DNA of 64,000 nucleotides from Pseudonocardia oceani. Lineage in GTDB: Bacteria > Actinomycetota > Actinomycetes > Mycobacteriales > Pseudonocardiaceae. Within the stretch, counting starts at the first letter, position 1, and every line of letters begins with the position of its first letter. Location of the stretch: the NCBI RefSeq assembly GCF_019263585.2, contig NZ_JADQDF010000001.1, positions 4,908,501 to 4,972,500 of the forward strand. The letters run 5' to 3'. The notes under the pieces were generated by a model. It was not told where the DNA came from. It saw nothing but the letters and a program-made list of their open reading frames with translations, and ran no database searches. The translations under genes were made by a program, and so were the position numbers. This document shows, piece by piece, positions 33,230 to 40,368 of the stretch.

Positions 33230-33970
33230 TCATGAGCAGCCGAGCTCGAGCGTCCCGAGCCGGTCGATCGAGGCGACCACCACGTCGCCGGGCGCCACCG
33301 GCACCGCCGCCGTCAGCCCGCCGGAGAGCACGACGTCGCCGGCCGAGAGGCCCTCGCCGTCGGCGGCCATCGTTCGCACCATCCACGCGACGGCCGCCGC
33401 CGGGTGCCCGAGCGACGCGGCGCCCGAGGCCGTGGACATGAGCTCCCCGTTCTTCTCCAGGACCACGCCGACCAGCCGCAGGTCGATCCCCGCGGCCGGC
33501 ACCGGCGTGCCGACGACGAACCGTCCGGCGGAGGTGTTGTCGGCGACGACGTCGGCCATCGTGAACTCGTAGTCGCGGTAGCGGGAGTCGAGCACCTCGA
33601 TGCCGACGGCCACCCCCGACGACGCGGCGATCACGTCGGCCGCGGTGACGTGCGGGCCCGCGAGGTCGCGCCCGAGGACGAACACGATCTCGGGCTCGCA
33701 GCGCGGCTGGATGAGCTCGGAGGTCGCCAGCGGCTCGCCGATGTCGAGCGCGTTGGCCCCGGCGAGGAAGCCGAACACCGGGCTCGACACGCCCACCTGG
33801 GCCTGCTTCGCGCGGCTGGTGACGCCGAGCTTCCAGCCCACGAGCGGCCCGGCGGCGTCGCGCAGCTCGCGCTGCACGGCGTAGGCGGTGGGGAGGTCGG
33901 GGACGCCCAGGGCGTCGATGGCCGTGCGGTCGGCGACGGCCTTCTGCAGCTGTACGGCGTACTCGGTCAT
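33230..33970 (-). CDS. dmpH: 4-oxalocrotonate decarboxylase (hydratase/decarboxylase family)
   Basis: A 246-aa member of the FAH-like hydratase/decarboxylase family. KLGVTSRAKQAQVGVSSPVFG and the metal-site CEPEIVFVLGRDL (Glu ligands) are clear, with GIEVLDSRY following. It pairs with the neighbouring hydratase; in the Dmp pathway the decarboxylase and hydratase form a complex. Of the two, this shorter one (GVSSPVFG) is the better decarboxylase candidate, but the pair could be swapped. Its ATG overlaps the upstream stop by 4 bp. Confidence 0.8.
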   Translation of the reverse strand: MTEYAVQLQKAVADRTAIDALGVPDLPTAYAVQRELRDAAGPLVGWKLGVTSRAKQAQVGVSSPVFGFLAGANALDIGEPLATSELIQPRCEPEIVFVLGRDLAGPHVTAADVIAASSGVAVGIEVLDSRYRDYEFTMADVVADNTSAGRFVVGTPVPAAGIDLRLVGVVLEKNGELMSTASGAASLGHPAAAVAWMVRTMAADGEGLSAGDVVLSGGLTAAVPVAPGDVVVASIDRLGTLELGCS

Positions 33971-34752
33971 GCGCCCACCCTCACCGTGATCGGGCCGAGC
34001 CGGTCGAACTCGGCGCGGAAGACGTCACCCGCGGCCATCGGGACCGCGGCGTGCAGCGCCCCGGTCATGATGAGGTGCCCGGGCTCCAGCGCGACGCCGT
34101 TCTCCCCGAGCACGTTGGCCAGCCAGGCGACGACGGCCACCGGGTCGCCCAGCGCGGCCGCGCCGGCGCCGGTGTCGATGAGCTCGCCGTTGCGGGTGAG
34201 CGTCATGCCGATCAGCCGGGAGTCGATCCCGTCGAGCGGGACGATCCGGCTCGACGTGGCCATCGCGCCGTTGGAGGCCAGGTCGGCGACGGTGTCGGCC
34301 AGCTTGATCCGCCAGTCGGCGATCCGGGAGTCGACGATCTCCATCGCGGCGACGGCGCCCGCGATGGCCGCGTGCGCCTGCGTGACCGTGACGCCGGGCC
34401 CCTGCAGCCGCGAGCCGAGCACGAACACGATCTCGGCCTCGATCTTCGGGGCGATGAAGCGGTCGAGCGGGATCGTGTCGCCGTCGCGGAAGACGGTGGA
34501 GGCGAGCACGGGGCCGTGGTCGGGGGAGTCGACGCCGACCATCTTCTGCATCGGCTTGCTCGTCAGCCCGACCTTGTGGCCGATGATGCGGTCGCCGTCG
34601 GCCAGCAGCAGCGCGATGAGCTCGCGCTGCACCGCGTAGCCGTCGGCCATCCCGAGCGTCGGGTCCTCGTCGGTGAAGGGCGCGATGGGTACGCGGGTGC
34701 GCCGGGCGTCGTAGAGCGCCCGGGCCTTCGCCGGTGCGTCGGTCACGGGCAT
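33967..34752 (-). CDS. dmpE: 2-keto-4-pentenoate (2-hydroxypentadienoate) hydratase
   Basis: A 261-aa hydratase (EC 4.2.1.80) with KVGLTSKPMQKMVGVDSPDH, APKIEAEIVFVLGSRL (metal ligands) and AMEIVDSRIADW. It hydrates 2-hydroxypenta-2,4-dienoate to 4-hydroxy-2-oxovalerate, the substrate of the aldolase at 10.3 kb. GGGAG precedes the ATG. It is the first gene of the operon, with a CGTTCCG-N5-CGGAACG operator 71-89 bp upstream. Confidence 0.88.
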   Translation of the reverse strand: MPVTDAPAKARALYDARRTRVPIAPFTDEDPTLGMADGYAVQRELIALLLADGDRIIGHKVGLTSKPMQKMVGVDSPDHGPVLASTVFRDGDTIPLDRFIAPKIEAEIVFVLGSRLQGPGVTVTQAHAAIAGAVAAMEIVDSRIADWRIKLADTVADLASNGAMATSSRIVPLDGIDSRLIGMTLTRNGELIDTGAGAAALGDPVAVVAWLANVLGENGVALEPGHLIMTGALHAAVPMAAGDVFRAEFDRLGPITVRVGA

Positions 34753-34822
34753 GTAGTGCTCCCAGTAGTAGGTGTGCTGCAGGGCTGATCGTGTCGGGCC
34801 GCGGCGCCCGGGTCACGACCGA

Positions 34823-34841
34823 CGTTCCGCTGGCCGGAACG
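34823..34841. promoter_or_regulatory. Palindromic operator, copy 2 of the shared meta-pathway site
   Basis: CGTTCCG-CTGGC-CGGAACG is a perfect 7-5-7 inverted repeat in the gap between the IclR stop (34844) and the hydratase start (34752). Same arms and spacing as at 9320. Confidence 0.68.
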
Positions 34842-34843
34842 CC

Positions 34844-35632
34844 TCACGCCTCCCGCCCCCGCTGCGCCAGCTCCGGGTTCCAGCCCAGGCGCCTGCCGAC
34901 GGCCTCGCCCGCCTCCACCAGGTCGCGGGCGAACCGGCGGCGCGGGACGGTGTCGAAGCGGGCCGCCGGCGCCCCGATGCTGACGGCCGCGACGACGTCG
35001 CCGTGGATGTCGCGGATCGGCGCGGCGATGCTCGCGACGCCGATCTCGCGCTCGTCGACCGCCTCGGCCCAGCCGCGGGCGCGCACCGAGGCGAGCTCGG
35101 CGCGCAGCACCGCGGCGTCGACGACGGTGTGCGGGGTGAGCCGGGCCAGGGGACGGGCGAGGAAGGCCTCGCGCTCAGGCTCGGGCAGGTGCGCGAGCAG
35201 GACCTTGCCGCTGGAGGTGCAGTGCGCGGGGACCCTGCGCCCGGTCTCGGTGAACAGCCGCAGCGAGTGGGCGCTCTCCAGCCGGTCGACGTAGACGACC
35301 TCGTCGCCGTCGAGCACCCCGATCTGCGACGACTCGCCGGTCTGGTCGCGCAGGTGCGCGAGCACGGGACCGGCCGCGGCGTGCAGGTCCATGTGCACCT
35401 TGACGGCCTCGCCGAGCTCGAACACGACGATGCCGAGCCGGTAGCCGCCGGTGCGGGGGTCCTGCTCGACCAGGCCCTCGGCGACCAGCGTGGCGAGGAG
35501 GCGGTGGACGCCGGACTTTCCGAGGTCGAGCCGGCGCGCCAGCTCCGACACCCCGATCGACTCCTCGCGGGTGAGGAACGCCTTGAGCAGCCGGGCGGCG
35601 TTGCGGACGGTGGACAGCGTCGCGTCGGTCAT
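34844..35632 (-). CDS. IclR family regulator (paralogue 2), likely meta-pathway regulator
   Basis: A 262-aa IclR protein. HTH: STVRNAARLLKAFLTREE and IGVSELARRLDLGKSGVHRL. Effector domain: VYVDRLESAHSLRLFTETG, CTSSGKVLLAHL and GVASIAAPIRDIHGD. It lies between the hydratase operon and the dioxygenase operon, both of which carry the shared palindrome, so it is the best candidate for the protein that binds it. Its ATG overlaps the stop of the upstream unknown gene (ATGA), so the two are coupled. Confidence 0.9.
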   Translation of the reverse strand: MTDATLSTVRNAARLLKAFLTREESIGVSELARRLDLGKSGVHRLLATLVAEGLVEQDPRTGGYRLGIVVFELGEAVKVHMDLHAAAGPVLAHLRDQTGESSQIGVLDGDEVVYVDRLESAHSLRLFTETGRRVPAHCTSSGKVLLAHLPEPEREAFLARPLARLTPHTVVDAAVLRAELASVRARGWAEAVDEREIGVASIAAPIRDIHGDVVAAVSIGAPAARFDTVPRRRFARDLVEAGEAVGRRLGWNPELAQRGREA

Positions 35633-36330
35633 GCGGGCGGGACCTTCGGCGTCCAGTCCCGGCGCCCGCCGACCGACTCCAGCAGCGCGCGGCGCACCGC
35701 GTCGGGATCGGGGGCGGCGACGTCCGCCGCCGCCGCGACGCCGGCGTTGTGCGGCGCGATCGCCTTCGCCAGCAGCGCCTGGGCGCGGGGGAGCCCGGCT
35801 GCGGCGGCGCCCACCAGCTCGTCGACGAGGTGCTCGCGGCCGCGAACCCGCGCCCGGATCGCCTCGAAGTCGCGCGCCGCGTTCGAGTGCCCGCTGGCCA
35901 GCCCCGAGCCCACGTGCCCGGCGTGGTGCGCGGTGAGCCCGGATCCCGGCTGCGCCACCACGTGGTAGACGACGGTCGTGAGCCCCAGCGCGTGCTTGAC
36001 CTCGGCGTACGCCGGCTCCTCGCGCTCGTCGACCAGCCCGAGCGCGGGCGTGACGACCGGGTCGTAGAACCGCAGCGACCACTCGAGGCCGGGCAGTTCG
36101 CCGGGCAGCGCGACCTCCTGGCCGCGCAGCGGGCCCAGGCCCTCGCGGGTGGCGAGCAGGTGCAGGTTGCGCGCCCCGACGGCGGCGACGGTGAGCGGGG
36201 CGCCGCCGGCCAGCAGGGGCATCCGCCCGCGCACGGCGGGCGGGAACGTGTCGGCCTGCGCCAGGTAGGCGCGGTGCAGCGCGGTGACGTAGCCGGCCAC
36301 GGCGGTGCGCATGTCGAGCGGATCGGTCAT
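35629..36330 (-). CDS. Unknown protein coupled to the IclR gene
   Basis: A 233-aa soluble protein that I do not recognise. It has no signal peptide or membrane helix. Visible features are a His-rich central stretch (LTAHHAGHVGSGLASGHSNA), an FYDPVVTPAL element near residue 90 and a helical Ala-rich C-terminus. The clustered His residues could bind a metal. It starts from a region shared with the divergent dioxygenase gene, whose operator lies 27 bp upstream of its ATG, and its stop overlaps the IclR start. Position implies a role in the aromatic pathway or its sensing. Confidence 0.7.
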   Translation of the reverse strand: MTDPLDMRTAVAGYVTALHRAYLAQADTFPPAVRGRMPLLAGGAPLTVAAVGARNLHLLATREGLGPLRGQEVALPGELPGLEWSLRFYDPVVTPALGLVDEREEPAYAEVKHALGLTTVVYHVVAQPGSGLTAHHAGHVGSGLASGHSNAARDFEAIRARVRGREHLVDELVGAAAAGLPRAQALLAKAIAPHNAGVAAAADVAAPDPDAVRRALLESVGGRRDWTPKVPPA

Positions 36331-36356
36331 GCCCCGCCCCCGTCCTGATGTCCGAG

Positions 36357-36375
36357 CGTTCTGATATCCGGAACG
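36357..36375. promoter_or_regulatory. Palindromic operator, copy 3 of the shared meta-pathway site
   Basis: CGTTCTG-ATATC-CGGAACG matches the other two sites with one arm mismatch and is extended by an outer G-C pair. A further half-site CGGAACG lies at 36390. It is in the divergent region between the unknown gene and the first dioxygenase gene. Confidence 0.6.
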
Positions 36376-36452
36376 CGCTGTCTTCCTTCCGGAACGCTAA
36401 GCGGGTTAGCGTCGCCTCGTCAAGCAGGCCGCCAACCCCGGGAGCCGCAGCC

Positions 36453-37382
36453 GTGGGGATCCTCCGCCTCGCCCACATCGACGTCCGCACGCCGGACCTC
36501 GATCTCGCGACCGCCTACTACACCGAGGTCATGGGCCTCCAGCAGGTCCAGCGCACGAACGACCCCGAGCTGGGCGACACCGTGTACTTCAAGTGCTGGG
36601 ACGAGGAGGACCACCACTCGCTGCGCATGCGCTACAACCCGCGCACCGGGATGGACTCCTTCACCTTCCGCGTCGAGCACGAGGACGACCTGCACGTCTA
36701 CGAGAAGAAGCTCGCCGACTACGGCGCCCAGGTCTCGCGCGTCAGCAAGGGCGAGGCGGTCGGGCAGGGCGAGTCGATCCGGTTCGAGGTGCCCTCGGGC
36801 CAGATCATGGAGCTGGTCTGGGACGTCGAGAAGACCGGCAACATCCTCGGCAAGTCCAACCCGTCGCCGGTGCCGCCGCCGGACCTGCCGGGCATCGCCC
36901 CGCCCCGGATGGACCACATGCTCGTCAACGCCGAGGAGGTGGGCGAGGCCGCGCGGTTCTTCCAGGACGTGCTGGGCCTGCGCCTCACCGAGCAGGTGCT
37001 CGACGGCAACGGCCACCAGCTCGGCGTCTGGCTCGCCGGCCGCACGAACTCCCCGCACGACATCGCGATCGTCAACGGCCCGAACGGCGCGCTGCACCAC
37101 TGGGCGTACTGGCTCGACGACTGGGACCACATCCGCAAGGCCGCCGACACGCTCGCCTACAACGGTGTGCAGATCGACCAGGGTCCGACGCGCCACGGCG
37201 TCACGCGCGGCAACACCATCTACTTCTTCGACCCGCTGGGCATCCGCAACGAGGTGTTCACCGGCGGCTACTGGGTCGACCCCGACCAGGAGATCATCAC
37301 CTGGACCGAGCAGGAGTTCGGCAAGGGGTTGTTCTACTACGAGAACATCGTCAGCCAGCGATTCCTGAGGATGCACACATGA
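36453..37382 (+). CDS. Catechol 2,3-dioxygenase (tandem copy 1)
   Basis: A 309-aa two-domain vicinal-oxygen-chelate extradiol dioxygenase. Iron ligands by position and motif: H155 (RMDHMLV), H215/216 (ALHHWAYW) and E267 (RNEVFTGGY), close to H153/H214/E265 of XylE. It would open catechol or a substituted catechol at the 2,3-bond to 2-hydroxymuconic semialdehyde. I chose GTG 36453 (GGGAG upstream) because the protein then begins on HIDVRTPDL; a longer frame runs back through the operator. It overlaps the second copy by ATGA. Confidence 0.93.
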   Translation: MGILRLAHIDVRTPDLDLATAYYTEVMGLQQVQRTNDPELGDTVYFKCWDEEDHHSLRMRYNPRTGMDSFTFRVEHEDDLHVYEKKLADYGAQVSRVSKGEAVGQGESIRFEVPSGQIMELVWDVEKTGNILGKSNPSPVPPPDLPGIAPPRMDHMLVNAEEVGEAARFFQDVLGLRLTEQVLDGNGHQLGVWLAGRTNSPHDIAIVNGPNGALHHWAYWLDDWDHIRKAADTLAYNGVQIDQGPTRHGVTRGNTIYFFDPLGIRNEVFTGGYWVDPDQEIITWTEQEFGKGLFYYENIVSQRFLRMHT

Positions 37383-38308
37383 GCGATCGGATCCTGCGCC
37401 TCCAGCACGTCGAGATCCGGGTCCCCGATCTCGAGCTGTGCACCGCCTACTACACCGAGGTCCTCGGCCTCATCGAGACCGCGCGCGACGTCAAGGACGG
37501 CGTCGACCGCGTGTTCCTCAAGTGCTGGGACGAGCACGAGCACCACTCGGTGGTCCTGCGCCAGGCACCGACCTACGGGCTCGACCACATGGCGTTCAAG
37601 GTGGCCGAGCAGGGCGACCTCGACTACTTCACCGACAAGCTGCAGGCCGTGAGCGTGCCGGTGAAGCGCTACGCCGCCCGCGAGCTGGGCCCGGGCTGGG
37701 GCGAGGCGATCCGCTTCGAGTCGCCCTCGGGGCACCTCGTGGAGCTCGTGCACGGCATGGAGCGCCTGGGCAACATGCTGCCGATGACGAACCCGCCGCC
37801 CAAGCCGCAGGACCTCGTCGGGATCGCGCCGCCGCGGCTGGACCACGTGTTCGTGATGGCCGAGGACGTCGAGGCGTTCTCCGCGTTCTTCACCGACGTG
37901 CTGGAGTTCCGGCTCACCGAGCAGATCGTGGCCAACGACGGCCACCAGCTCGCCGCGTTCCTCGAGCGCAGCCACACCCCGCACGACATCGCCGTCATCA
38001 CCGGCCCGAACGGGGCGCTGCACCACTTCGCGTTCTGGATGGACGACTGGAACGGCATCCGCGACGCCGCCGACACGCTGGCGTACCACGGCGTGACGAT
38101 CGACGTGGCCCCCACGCGCCACGGCGTCACCCGCGGCTACACCACCTACTTCTTCGACCCCGTGGGCAACCGCAACGAGCTGTTCACCGGCGGCTACTGG
38201 GTCGACCCCGACTTCGAGCCGATCACGTGGACGGAGGAGGAGATGGGGCGCGCCATCTTCTACTACCACCGCCAGGTCAACGAGCGCTTCTTCACGGTGC
38301 ACTCGTGA
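37379..38308 (+). CDS. Catechol 2,3-dioxygenase (tandem copy 2)
   Basis: A 309-aa paralogue of the preceding gene, identical in length. Ligands are H156 (RLDHVFV), the His pair in ALHHFAFW and E267 (RNELFTGGY). Both copies retain all iron ligands, so they may differ in ring-substituent preference. Its ATG overlaps the upstream stop; its stop overlaps the start of a 77-bp MIRU-like insert that links it to the histidine phosphatase gene. Confidence 0.93.
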   Translation: MSDRILRLQHVEIRVPDLELCTAYYTEVLGLIETARDVKDGVDRVFLKCWDEHEHHSVVLRQAPTYGLDHMAFKVAEQGDLDYFTDKLQAVSVPVKRYAARELGPGWGEAIRFESPSGHLVELVHGMERLGNMLPMTNPPPKPQDLVGIAPPRLDHVFVMAEDVEAFSAFFTDVLEFRLTEQIVANDGHQLAAFLERSHTPHDIAVITGPNGALHHFAFWMDDWNGIRDAADTLAYHGVTIDVAPTRHGVTRGYTTYFFDPVGNRNELFTGGYWVDPDFEPITWTEEEMGRAIFYYHRQVNERFFTVHS

Positions 38309-38385
38309 GCGAGCTTGCGAGCTCACCATCAGACGCAGCAGCCCCGCGAATGCGGCCGACGAGTGCCAGCGAGGAGGACTCGTGA
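38305..38385 (+). repeat. 77-bp MIRU-like element with mini-ORF, copy 1
   Basis: From the GTGA at 38305 to the next GTGA at 38382 is exactly 77 bp. The insert is open as a 26-codon mini-ORF ([20 protein letters not shown], then ASEEDS) whose start overlaps the dioxygenase stop and whose stop overlaps the phosphatase start. Its 3' end supplies GAGGAGG (38371-38377), the ribosome site for the next gene. Copy 2 at 60177 matches about 73 of 81 positions. Mycobacterial MIRUs have this same size and start/stop-overlap habit; homology to them is not claimed. Confidence 0.8.
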
Positions 38386-39464
38386 GCAGCCCCCACGACC
38401 CGCGCAAGCTCGACCGGTACGAGGCGCCGAACTACCTCGCGAAGTACCGGGAGCGCCAGGGCGCCGCTCCGGTCGCGAACGGCAGCAACGGCCGCGGCGG
38501 CAACAGCAGCGGCACCGCCAACAAGGCCGGGGCCGGCACCGCGACCGTCGACGACACCCCGCTCTACCTGCGCCGCTTCCGCGAGCGGGGCGCGAGCACG
38601 GCGCCTGCGTCGACCGTCGAGTTCGACGGGGCCACGTTCACACCCGCACTGGCCGAGGCCACCCGCGGCAAGGAGGTCGTGGCGCCGGTCGAGCGGCGGG
38701 CGAGCGAGAAGTTCGTCTGCGAGATCTCGATCATCCGCCACGGCATCACGCAGGGGTACTCCACCGACGCCGGCCTGACGCCGATGGGCGGCTGGCAGGC
38801 CCACCGCCGCGGCCACGAGCTGGCCCGGCGCTGGGACGCCGGTGACACGGTCCGCCTGGTCCACGCCGACACCAACCGCGCCCGCCAGACCGCCGTGCAG
38901 CTCTACAACGGCGCGCAGGACGGCATGGCGATGTGGGGCAAGGACATCACGCTCACCGAGCCGGTGCCGATCCCCGAGCTGCGCAACTTCGGGGTGTGGA
39001 CCCCCGACGGCCTGCGCGACGTCACCTCGGCGTTCCGGCAGTACCAGTCGACGATGGAGAAGCTGGAGCGGATGGCCGTCGGTGACCGCCCGCGCTGGCT
39101 CGTCGAGATCGACCGCTTCTACCGCGTGCAGCTGGGCGGGGGGGACCCGATCCAGACCTGGCTGACGATCCCGCTCATGTACTTCGAGCCGCCCGCGCTG
39201 TGCGTGCGCCGGTTCTGGCGGGGCTTCCACCGGCTCATCGCGGAGAACCCCGGCGACCAGCGCATCCTCGCCGCCACGCACTCCGGCCCGATGCGCGCGT
39301 TCGCCACCTGGGCCCACGGCTACGACCCCGGCGAACCCCTCAACACCGAGGAGATCCGGGTCAAGCTGCGCGAGGGCGGCCAGACGGCCTTCGTCTCCTA
39401 CCGCAACCGCGTCACCGAGGTGAACGTGCCGCCGCCGGACGAGTTCCCGGCCTGGGAATCATGA
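38382..39464 (+). CDS. Histidine phosphatase family protein with duplicated N-terminal motif
   Basis: A 360-aa phosphatase of the phosphoglycerate-mutase-like superfamily. Catalytic H120 is in ISIIRHGITQG, and the second catalytic His is in LAATHSGPMRAF. Residues 1-110 are an extra, mostly disordered region holding two similar segments, APNYLAKYRERQGAAP and TPLYLRRFRERGASTAP, around a Gly/Asn/Ser linker. In the operon of two catechol dioxygenases, and in a locus with aryl-kinase-like genes, it could release the catechol from its phosphate ester. The repeated segments look like short docking or oligomerisation motifs. GTG 38382 sits in the GTGA overlap with the MIRU-like insert. Confidence 0.85.
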   Translation: MSSPHDPRKLDRYEAPNYLAKYRERQGAAPVANGSNGRGGNSSGTANKAGAGTATVDDTPLYLRRFRERGASTAPASTVEFDGATFTPALAEATRGKEVVAPVERRASEKFVCEISIIRHGITQGYSTDAGLTPMGGWQAHRRGHELARRWDAGDTVRLVHADTNRARQTAVQLYNGAQDGMAMWGKDITLTEPVPIPELRNFGVWTPDGLRDVTSAFRQYQSTMEKLERMAVGDRPRWLVEIDRFYRVQLGGGDPIQTWLTIPLMYFEPPALCVRRFWRGFHRLIAENPGDQRILAATHSGPMRAFATWAHGYDPGEPLNTEEIRVKLREGGQTAFVSYRNRVTEVNVPPPDEFPAWES

Positions 39465-39480
39465 CCCCGCGGGAGAGCTG

Positions 39481-40356
39481 ATGACCATCACGGATCTCGA
39501 TGAAGCGGTCCTGGATCCGGCGTCGCTGGCCCCGGACGTCCCGCTGCTGGTGCCCGATGCGTCAGCTCCCGAGCCCGAGCCGGACGGTGCCGGCGACGGC
39601 CCGCTCCGCTCGGTCTCCATCGCGATGGCGGTGCTCGGCTGCTTCGAGCGGGAGCCCGAGCTCGGGGCCACCCGCGTCGCGGCGGAGCTGGGCGTCGCGA
39701 AGAGCACGGCCTGCCGGATGCTGGCCGCGCTGGCGGCGTCGGGGATGCTGGAGCGCTCGCGCAGCGGCCGCTACCGGCTGGGCCTGCGGCTGTTCGAGAT
39801 CGGCCAGCTCGCCGTCGACCGGCTGATGCTGCGCGAGCTGTCGCTGCCCGTGCTCGGCGAGCTGCGCGAGGTGCTGCGCGAGACCGCGCAGCTCGCGGTG
39901 CCCGTCGGTGCCGATGTGCTCTACGTCGACCGCCTGGAGGGCAACGGCGCCGGCACCATGTTCCACACCGAGCTCTACCGGCGCGGCCCGGGGCACTCCT
40001 CCAGCGCGGCGAAGGTCATCGCGGCCTACAACCCGTCGATGGCGCGGGCGATCCTGGACCGCGGTTTCGAGCGGCGCACGCCGTTCACGATCGTCGACCC
40101 GCAGCGCTACGCCCAGGTGCTGCGCCAGGTCCGCGTCGACGGCTTCGCGGCCTCCCGCGAGGAGCACACCATGGGGATGTCGTCGGTCGCCGCGCCGATC
40201 CTGCTGCGCCGCGGCGAGCGCACGGTGGCCGTCGCGGCGATCTCGGTGGTCGGCGGGACCTCCCGCGTGCTGGGCGCGCGGAAGGTCGCGGTCGTGCAGA
40301 GTGTCCGCAGGGCGGCGAAGTCGGTGTCGGCGGCGCTGGAGCGTTCCCAGGAGTAG
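39481..40356 (+). CDS. IclR family regulator (paralogue 3) with extended N-terminus
   Basis: A 291-aa IclR protein. About 40 acidic, Pro-rich residues precede the HTH (SVSIAMAVLGCFEREP and LGVAKSTACRMLAALAASGM). Effector domain motifs are VLYVDRLEGNGAG, SSSAAKVIAAYN and MGMSSVAAPILLRRG. It is less like the other two IclR proteins, lacking their RNAARLLK element. It starts 16 bp after the histidine phosphatase and 12 bp before the IOR gene, so it may be cotranscribed and control the latter. Confidence 0.87.
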   Translation: MTITDLDEAVLDPASLAPDVPLLVPDASAPEPEPDGAGDGPLRSVSIAMAVLGCFEREPELGATRVAAELGVAKSTACRMLAALAASGMLERSRSGRYRLGLRLFEIGQLAVDRLMLRELSLPVLGELREVLRETAQLAVPVGADVLYVDRLEGNGAGTMFHTELYRRGPGHSSSAAKVIAAYNPSMARAILDRGFERRTPFTIVDPQRYAQVLRQVRVDGFAASREEHTMGMSSVAAPILLRRGERTVAVAAISVVGGTSRVLGARKVAVVQSVRRAAKSVSAALERSQE

Positions 40357-40368
40357 AAGAGGTTCCCG

